Below, in pieces: positions 58,255 to 64,000 of a stretch of DNA of 64,000 nt; position 1 is the stretch's first letter; each line of letters begins with the position of its first letter. The stretch comes from DASXZH01 sp036502005 (lineage in GTDB: Bacteria > Armatimonadota > Fimbriimonadia > Fimbriimonadales > Fimbriimonadaceae). The DNA lies in contig DASXZH010000029.1 of NCBI GenBank assembly GCA_036502005.1, positions 87,263 to 151,262 on the forward strand, in the 5' to 3' direction. The notes below the pieces were generated by a model that was not told the origin of the DNA, did not search any database, and saw only the letters and a program-made list of their open reading frames with translations. Made by a program: the position numbers and the translations under genes.

Positions 58255-61200
58255 TTAACCTCTTGGTTACATCGTTTTTTGATGTTTTGAGTGAGGTAGA
58301 TGCCAGCCAAAATGGATGCCATCGCACCGTAAACAATCACCTTCTTGACCAAAGCTTCCTTCGGAATCTTTGACTTGGCTTCATTGGGAAGGTTTAACAC
58401 TTCGGCTACATGCAGAGCTCGGCGGCCGGTTTCCTGCTTTATTTGCTCTCTGCAACTAAAGCCGTCGGCAACGATAAGAGTGTCCTCATCAGCTTCCCTA
58501 ACGGTAGGAAGAAGAACCCTCTCGCCGACCTTTAGCGAAAGTTCGTGGTGCAGGCCTTCCTCGAACCCAAAGGCTCCCGCCATGCCGCAGCAACCGCTGT
58601 CGAGTTTATCGAACTCATATCCTGCTTCTTTAAGCAGTTTTTCTTCAGAGTTTTGCTTCCAAATAGATTTTTGATGGCAGTGCCCATGGACCACCGCGTT
58701 TTTCTTTTCACCGACCCTTGGCTTATAGTTCGGCGCATACGCGGCCAGGAAATCTGGCAACAGGAAAACCTGGGTCCTTAGACGATAAGCATCAACATCG
58801 TGCGGAAAAAGGTTGCCAAGCTCTTCCTTAAAAACCGAAGCACAGCTTGGTTCAAGCACGACGATTGGCGTGCCCGCCTCGATCTCGTTCTTGAGGATAT
58901 TCAAAATGTGCTGCAGTCGTTTTTTTGCCATATCCAGCATGCCGTAGTCGTAGAGGGGCCTTCCGCAGCACATTTCCTGCATGGGCACTTCAACCTCAAA
59001 TCCGGCATCTTCGAGAACGGCCACGGCCGCTTGAGCGGTGGTGGGGTGAAAGTGGTTGTTAAAGGTATCGGGCCAAAGAATGACCCTCTTGTCGCTGACA
59101 AGCCGGTTCCTGCGTGCTTTAAACCACTCCTTGAACGTGTAACTTGCGAACTTGGGCGCGCTGCGGCTTTGGTCCATTCCTGCCACCTTCTTGGCCAGGT
59201 GCCCGATACCGGGCAAACGCATAGCCAGGTTCACTAACTCGGGCATCCAGGATGCCAGCCTCGCCCACGTGTGGATCAACCCAAAAGCATAGGCGTGACG
59301 CGGCCTTACGCGCCCTTTGTAGTAGTGGGATAAAAATTCTGCCTTATAGGTGGCCATATCCACTTGAACCGGGCAATCTCCCTTGCAACCCTTGCACGAG
59401 AGACATAGATCAAGAGCATCGAAAACCTCTTGGCTTTTCCACTCGTCTTTTACCGTTTCGCCCTGAAGCATCTCGTACAAGATTCGCGCTCTCCCCCTTG
59501 TGCTGTGTTTCTCTTCGTGAGTCACCATGTAGCTCGGGCACATGGTGCCGCCTTCTTTTCGGCGGCAGACGCCGGCGCCGACGCAGCGCAGCGTTGCTTC
59601 GCCGAACGAATACTTGTCGTTTGGAAACTGAAAGTGGGTTTTTGGCGCCGGAAGATTGAACTTAGTCCCCTCAAATAGGTTTTCATCGACTCCGTAGGGG
59701 GCGATGATTTTGCCGGGATTCATCTTCCAGTCGGGATCCCAAATCTGCTTAAACTCGGCAAACGCTTGTATTAGCTTTTCGCCGAACATTCGCGAAAGTA
59801 ACTCGCCACGGGCTTGCCCGTCCCCATGCTCTCCGGAAAGGGAGCCACCGTAGCTAAGAACGATATCGGTTCCCTCGTGCAAAAAGCGCTTGAACTTCTC
59901 GATCCCGGCCTTGGTCGTAAAGTCAAAATTCAGTCGTGTGTGGATGCATCCATCGCCGAAGTGGCCGTAGAGCGCGCCCTTATAGTTGTAACGATCGAGC
60001 AGGGCGCGGAAGTCTTTTAGGTAGTTGCCGACGTCCTTCGGATGAACCGCGGTGTCCTCCCAGCCATCGTGGTTTTCGGGATCGCCCGGCACCTTAGAAG
60101 TCGCGCCCAGACCTTCGTCGCGCAAATGCCACAACGCCTCTTCAAGCTCCTTATCCTCCACTTTCTTGGCGATCGGGGAACCTTCCTTTTTTTTCAAGTC
60201 GGCCAAGAAATCTTCGGCCTGTTTATCCGCATCTTCCTTGGTGTCAGATCCGAATTCAATAAAAAGCCATGCCCGGCCCGGAGGAAGCTGGTCCACATGC
60301 TCGGGATGCATTTGCTTCCGAGCCATGTCCTCAAAAAACGAGTCATCCATCCCTTCCAGAGCGATCGGCTTATACTTCAGACCTTCCATCACCCAGTGGC
60401 CTGCTGTTTCCACGCTGTCGAAACCGAGCAGAACGAGCACCCGTTCTTGGAGAGCGTCTTCCAACTTCAGAGTGGCCTCTAAAGTGATTGCGCAAGTTCC
60501 TTCCGAACCGACCAGGGCTCGCGCTATGTTCATGGGTCTTTCCGGAAGCAGCTCGTCTAAGTTATAACCAGAAACCCGGCGGGGAATATGCGGATATTTA
60601 GCTCTAATCTCATCCGCGTAGGCGTCGCGCAGCTTTTTCAGTTTCCAAAAGATTTCTCCTTCGCGTCCGCCCTTACTTATTCGTTTCTCAAGTTCTTGGT
60701 CGTCGGTCCAACCGACCTTCAGAATCGTCCCATCATAAAGCAAAACCTCAAGCTCCTCGATGTTATCCGCCGTGCGCCCCCAGCGCACCGAATGGGTTCC
60801 ACAGGAGTTGTTCCCGATCATCCCGCCAAGGGTGCAACGGCTGTGGGTGGCAGGATCAGGCCCAAATGTGAGATTTTGCTTCCTCGTCTCTTCTCTCAGT
60901 TCATCGAGAACCACGCCGGGCTGGACTCGCGCAACGCGCTTCTTTGAATCGATCTCCAGGATCGAGTTCATGTATTTGGAAAAATCTAGAACAAGGCCCA
61001 CGTTTAGGGTTTGGCCCGGAATGCCGGTTCCCCCACCTCTTCCATGCAAGGGGCATCCATGTTTCCGCGCGACGGCGACCGCGTTGATCACATCCTTTTT
61101 ATCTTTTGGGATGACCACGCCAACGGGAACCATGCGATAGTTGGAGGCATCGTGAGCGTACATGGCGCGCGTTCCGCCATCGAATCGGACCTCGCCTTTA

Positions 61201-61445
61201 ACAACTTGTTTAAGATCTGCTTCAAGCTTCCGGGCATCGATATTGAGAGATCCTGGCGTCCCTCGTTGATCTTTATCTTCATAAACGATTGGAAGAGTTC
61301 GGAGCGGAATTCTTGTGGAAACGGGAACGTCCTTTCCGTCAGCAATGGACTCGACTGAGACCGCTATCTCGGGAGTATAGACCGGCTTTCCTTGGCCGTC
61401 GATTGATAACGATTCTCTATTTGATGTGTGTGTGCGAACGCCCAT
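58251..61445 (-). CDS. FAD-linked oxidase fused to Fe-S (CCG-domain) oxidoreductase, membrane-anchored
   Basis: The 1064-residue protein joins a FAD-binding type 4 oxidase half (VPVGVVIPKDKKDVINAVAV, GGMIGNNSCGTHSVRWGRTA, ALVGSEGTCAITLEATLKLE, YGGSLSGEHGDGQARGELLS) to a GlpC-like half. That half has CVGAGVCRRKEGGTMCPSYM, CLSCKGCKGDCPVQVD (two 4Fe-4S sites) and two CCG domains (EMCCGRPLYDYGMLD, DSGCCGMAGAFGF). The plan matches D-lactate/D-2-hydroxyglutarate dehydrogenases such as YdiJ. A C-terminal membrane span (VIVYGAMASILAGIYLTQNI) is added here. It shares an overlap with lldD. The substrate, D-lactate or D-2-hydroxyglutarate, is inferred. Confidence 0.9.
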   Translation of the reverse strand: MGVRTHTSNRESLSIDGQGKPVYTPEIAVSVESIADGKDVPVSTRIPLRTLPIVYEDKDQRGTPGSLNIDARKLEADLKQVVKGEVRFDGGTRAMYAHDASNYRMVPVGVVIPKDKKDVINAVAVARKHGCPLHGRGGGTGIPGQTLNVGLVLDFSKYMNSILEIDSKKRVARVQPGVVLDELREETRKQNLTFGPDPATHSRCTLGGMIGNNSCGTHSVRWGRTADNIEELEVLLYDGTILKVGWTDDQELEKRISKGGREGEIFWKLKKLRDAYADEIRAKYPHIPRRVSGYNLDELLPERPMNIARALVGSEGTCAITLEATLKLEDALQERVLVLLGFDSVETAGHWVMEGLKYKPIALEGMDDSFFEDMARKQMHPEHVDQLPPGRAWLFIEFGSDTKEDADKQAEDFLADLKKKEGSPIAKKVEDKELEEALWHLRDEGLGATSKVPGDPENHDGWEDTAVHPKDVGNYLKDFRALLDRYNYKGALYGHFGDGCIHTRLNFDFTTKAGIEKFKRFLHEGTDIVLSYGGSLSGEHGDGQARGELLSRMFGEKLIQAFAEFKQIWDPDWKMNPGKIIAPYGVDENLFEGTKFNLPAPKTHFQFPNDKYSFGEATLRCVGAGVCRRKEGGTMCPSYMVTHEEKHSTRGRARILYEMLQGETVKDEWKSQEVFDALDLCLSCKGCKGDCPVQVDMATYKAEFLSHYYKGRVRPRHAYAFGLIHTWARLASWMPELVNLAMRLPGIGHLAKKVAGMDQSRSAPKFASYTFKEWFKARRNRLVSDKRVILWPDTFNNHFHPTTAQAAVAVLEDAGFEVEVPMQEMCCGRPLYDYGMLDMAKKRLQHILNILKNEIEAGTPIVVLEPSCASVFKEELGNLFPHDVDAYRLRTQVFLLPDFLAAYAPNYKPRVGEKKNAVVHGHCHQKSIWKQNSEEKLLKEAGYEFDKLDSGCCGMAGAFGFEEGLHHELSLKVGERVLLPTVREADEDTLIVADGFSCREQIKQETGRRALHVAEVLNLPNEAKSKIPKEALVKKVIVYGAMASILAGIYLTQNIKKRCNQEVK

Positions 61446-61545
61446 GCTGCTCCCCGGCGCACACTTTCACACCACCCAAGTATCGGACCTAAGCTCAACT
61501 CACGATGTTCCGGCACAATTGGCCTCGTTTTGTCATCTATCTCTT

Positions 61546-62715
61546 GTGGAAAGAGATTGTGTTCGAGTTGGGTGGTTGGTTCAGCAGATGGAGTCAGCGG
61601 GGCTGGACGCCATTATTTGCGGCATGCCGCCCTATGTTTTGATGCTGACCGGCTATTGGCCGGTTGTTGGGCAATCCATTGCGGTTGCAACCTCGGAAGG
61701 CAAGGTCGGGATTCTTGCTCCGAAAGATGAGGAGGAATTCGCCCGCGACGGCTGGGCCGATGAGCTTGAGTTTTTCGAATCACCGAAGGCGGGCGGTGTT
61801 ATCGATCTGGTGGAAGCGATGCGGCCCCCTTTTACAAGTCTGCTTTCGCGCCTGGGGCTAACAAATGGGAAGATTGGATACGAGAGCCGAGGCGCTCAAA
61901 TTCCGTCCCCTTATGCCTCGGTCCATGCGTTTAACGAAGACATCAAGCGCTTGCTCATTGCCTGCTTGCCGTTTGCCACCCTGGCGGATCACGAGTTACT
62001 GCTTGCCAATCTTGCCTCAAGAAAATCGCCCAGCGAAATTGAAAGGATACAAATCGCCTGCGATATCGCAGAAAGGGCCTTTAAATGGGGGCGCGAAAAA
62101 GTGCAAGCGGAAATGAGCGAACTGCATATCGCCGCCAACTTTAGAATGCCGCTTTCTGTTGGCGGAGTGGGCTACAAGGAGATAAAACGGGCCGATGGGT
62201 TTACCTATTGCATGTCCGGCGCGAATGGGGGCAAAGCTGAAGCGGCCTTCCAAATCTCGAGCCACAAAGCAGTTGCGCAGGGGGAAACGATTCTCGTCCA
62301 CTGCAACTCCTATGCAGATGGTTTTTGGACCGACATTACGCGAACCTATGTTTTGGGTTCGCCCGACAAGGAGGCCGAGCGTGCTCTTTCGGCCGTTAAG
62401 TTGGCCTCCTCGGCCGCACTGAACGCGATAAAAGCAGGAGCTTTGCCAAGCGACATCGATGCTGCTGGGCGGCAAGTGTTGGAACAGCACGGTTTTGGCG
62501 AGTCCGCCGGATCGGCAACTGGCCACGAAGTCGGGTTCCAGGCCATCAGCCATGCGGCCATGCCTATTATTCAGCCGCAATCGAATAAGCCGTTGGAAGT
62601 TGGCATGGTTTTTAATGTCGAGCCGGGGATATATATTCCCGGCAAACTTGGGATTCGACACTGTGATATGGTTGCCGTAACCGATAGCGGATACAGGATG
62701 CTTACTCCTTTCTGA
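61546..62715 (+). CDS. M24-family (Xaa-Pro peptidase/creatinase fold) protein with altered metal site
   Basis: I chose the GTG at 61546 (389 residues, ERDCVRVGWLVQQMESAGLD); the ATG at 61426 would overlap the divergent gene. The pita-bread fold is clear: RKSPSEIERIQIACDIAERA, HCNSYADGFWTDITRTYVLG, ATGHEVGFQAISHA, VFNVEPGIYIPGKLGIRHCD. Of the five usual metal ligands, Asp 2, His and the first Glu are kept, but the first Asp is His (62299) and the last Glu is Cys (62662). Peptidase activity on Xaa-Pro bonds is therefore uncertain; a creatinase-like or metal-poor enzyme is possible. Confidence 0.85.
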   Translation: MERDCVRVGWLVQQMESAGLDAIICGMPPYVLMLTGYWPVVGQSIAVATSEGKVGILAPKDEEEFARDGWADELEFFESPKAGGVIDLVEAMRPPFTSLLSRLGLTNGKIGYESRGAQIPSPYASVHAFNEDIKRLLIACLPFATLADHELLLANLASRKSPSEIERIQIACDIAERAFKWGREKVQAEMSELHIAANFRMPLSVGGVGYKEIKRADGFTYCMSGANGGKAEAAFQISSHKAVAQGETILVHCNSYADGFWTDITRTYVLGSPDKEAERALSAVKLASSAALNAIKAGALPSDIDAAGRQVLEQHGFGESAGSATGHEVGFQAISHAAMPIIQPQSNKPLEVGMVFNVEPGIYIPGKLGIRHCDMVAVTDSGYRMLTPF

Positions 62716-62716
62716 A

Positions 62717-64000
62717 CTAGTTCTCCGCTTTGAAGGCCAAATAGCTACGAGGCTTAATCACGAGCTTGAACCAACTATCATGGCCGGAAGCAAATCCTTG
62801 AACAGGCGTCTCTTCACCAGTCAGCAGGTTTTTTAGCTTAGTGAAATTCCCTGAGGCACTGACAGTGATCTCGGCCGGAGTATCGCGAAAAGACTGGACG
62901 ATAAAGGTGCCGTTATCGTAAGCGAACATCGCTACGTGATCCGGAGATTCGGCTAACCGAAAAGGAAATGAGCCCATCACGTAATGCCGGATCGAATCCA
63001 GCACCTTCGAAGGCAGATTGTAAAGGTCACTGAAGTTATCCGGAATCGCCAGGATGTACAGCAAGCCCTTCGAATACCGATCCATGAGCATAAGCGGATA
63101 GCCGTTTCCGCTGGCTTGGCCTCGGATAATTGGCCAAGAATCGTTGGTCATGAACCGTATTTGAGGAAAAAGAATCGGTTTGGCGGGCTGGCCCAAGCTT
63201 TGGCCGTTCCCTGCACCGTACCCGGCGATGATATCGTCAACCAGCGCCTTTTTATTGGTGCACTCCACCTCGCAAATGTCGTCGAGCCTGGTTCCTAGTG
63301 CTTGCAGAAGCCCACTCGTGATGACCACGCTATGCCCGGCCACTAACGACGTCTTAATCTTTTCAACCAAATGGTTATCGAACTTGGCCGATTCGGTGAG
63401 AAGCACAACTGGGGCATTTGAGGGATATTCAGGGTGCAGGTCAATCGGAATACCAATCGTTCCTAACCAATTGTGTAAAAAGTCTTCGCCTGTTGATTGA
63501 TAGGGCTTATAGCTTGCGATTCCGATCGGATTTCCAAGTTGATAGACCACCTTATCAGCCTGCCTTAACGCGTAGCCCGCTACGCTGCCCATGGTAGGAG
63601 GCTGCGCTTTGACATCGCCATCGTATTGAGCCAACATGTCGTTCAAATCGAAGCTGGTATGCATGTCTTGCCAGGCTTCGCGATGGCCATATTGGGGCGG
63701 CCGCAGCATCAAATCCCAAGTGAAAATCATCATTTCAGGAGCTTTGGCAAAAACCGTGTCCCAAAGCTGCTCCACATATCGGTCGATGGTGCGGATGCTA
63801 AACGTATCGACCCAACCGCCGCCATTCCGGCCCGGTGCGATGTTGTCGAAATATCGCACGATTTGATAGCTCTCGTAAGGTTGCAGATGCTGGTCGGTGA
63901 TCTCCGGATCGCGGGTCTCGGTGCCCGTGTAGATTCCATCGAAAATCTTCGGCTCCTTGTCCAGGTCGTAACCAAGAGCCTGAAAATGCTCATACCAGTT
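62717..64000 (-). CDS. Unrecognised, possibly carbohydrate-related protein (N-terminus outside window)
   Basis: The frame is open to the window edge, so at least 427 residues are seen and the start is missing. Notable parts are IFDGIYTGTETRDPEITDQH, YFDNIAPGRNGGGWVDTFSI, MMIFTWDLMLRPPQYGHREA and a late FMTNDSWPIIRGQASGNGYP. The first segments look like the substrate-binding loops of a TIM-barrel glycoside hydrolase, and PVVLLTESAKFDNHLVEKIK like a glutamine-amidotransferase-like domain as in some beta-galactosidases; both are impressions. It converges with the M24 gene, one base between stops. Confidence 0.6.
   Translation of the reverse strand, partial: NWYEHFQALGYDLDKEPKIFDGIYTGTETRDPEITDQHLQPYESYQIVRYFDNIAPGRNGGGWVDTFSIRTIDRYVEQLWDTVFAKAPEMMIFTWDLMLRPPQYGHREAWQDMHTSFDLNDMLAQYDGDVKAQPPTMGSVAGYALRQADKVVYQLGNPIGIASYKPYQSTGEDFLHNWLGTIGIPIDLHPEYPSNAPVVLLTESAKFDNHLVEKIKTSLVAGHSVVITSGLLQALGTRLDDICEVECTNKKALVDDIIAGYGAGNGQSLGQPAKPILFPQIRFMTNDSWPIIRGQASGNGYPLMLMDRYSKGLLYILAIPDNFSDLYNLPSKVLDSIRHYVMGSFPFRLAESPDHVAMFAYDNGTFIVQSFRDTPAEITVSASGNFTKLKNLLTGEETPVQGFASGHDSWFKLVIKPRSYLAFKAEN

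Noticed and set aside
62017..62661. 214-residue minus-strand ORF opposite the M24 gene
   Set aside because: The plus strand encodes the conserved M24 motifs, and the antisense product has no family features.

Overview
The window looks like chromosome from a Gram-negative, aerobic, non-Proteobacterial bacterium, most likely a member of the Armatimonadota (Fimbriimonas-like). The reasons are a UBact-type (not actinobacterial Pup) proteasome-tagging cluster, a complete one-operon type II secretion system with PilM/PilN/PilO-like assembly proteins, a SUF operon built around SufU, and several TATAAT boxes placed so close to start codons that leaderless mRNAs are likely. This assignment is inference; there is no rRNA or tRNA in the window to settle it. 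Most genes lie on the minus strand in tightly packed operons with ATGA or TAATG overlaps.

Layout. 1-0.7 kb: end of an unrecognised gene. 0.7-4.9 kb: a small membrane protein and three tandem, homologous ~440-residue secreted proteins (two clear lipoproteins). 5.1-11.5 kb: ABC-F ATPase, a short secretin, a large PapD/Ig-like periplasmic protein and two paralogous small beta-rich secreted proteins; this may be an undescribed surface-structure export locus. 11.6-14.9 kb: three glycosyltransferases. 15.3-21.4 kb: a TPR protein, an A-type Fe-S carrier and a SUF operon (sufC-D-S-U-T-rrf2, no sufB). 21.6-22.5 kb: outer-membrane protein. 22.7-35.6 kb: one 13-kb type II secretion operon, gspE-F-G-H-I-J-K-L-M-C-D plus a Spy-like protein.

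35.9-37.5 kb: a small unknown gene and an aminopropyltransferase. 37.6-39.9 kb: an ankyrin lipoprotein and a Phd/ParE toxin-antitoxin pair; both the ankyrin gene and the toxin gene carry an apparent single-base deletion. 40-41.2 kb: an unusual cytochrome b-cytochrome c fusion. 41.2-43.8 kb: yebC, a rhomboid protease and a DUF374 acyltransferase, translationally coupled. 44.3-48.6 kb: GH78 rhamnosidase, moaB-like, tatD and a small membrane protein. 48.6-50.4 kb: DUF5107/TPR protein. 50.4-54.5 kb: lipoprotein, dop, ubact, prcB and a 64-residue ORF. 54.7-61.4 kb: small membrane protein, GNAT acetyltransferase, photolyase, FMN-dependent hydroxyacid dehydrogenase and a giant FAD/Fe-S oxidase. 61.5-64 kb: an M24-family protein with an altered metal site and a truncated, possibly carbohydrate-related protein.

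The gene-poor stretches are rich in two kinds of element: palindromes with a GCTTGC core, and pairs of inverted arms built of degenerate 7-10-base units (CGCAAAG, CACAGAGACG, GTGATAGG, TATTCGG, GGTTCTGG). No CRISPR array, insertion sequence, prophage, rRNA or tRNA was seen. The strongest candidates for new biology are the secretin/PapD-like/beta-sandwich locus, the split UBact-proteasome cluster with its lipoprotein partner, and the cytochrome b-c fusion that keeps one heme-b site and the PEWY motif but lacks the other heme site.
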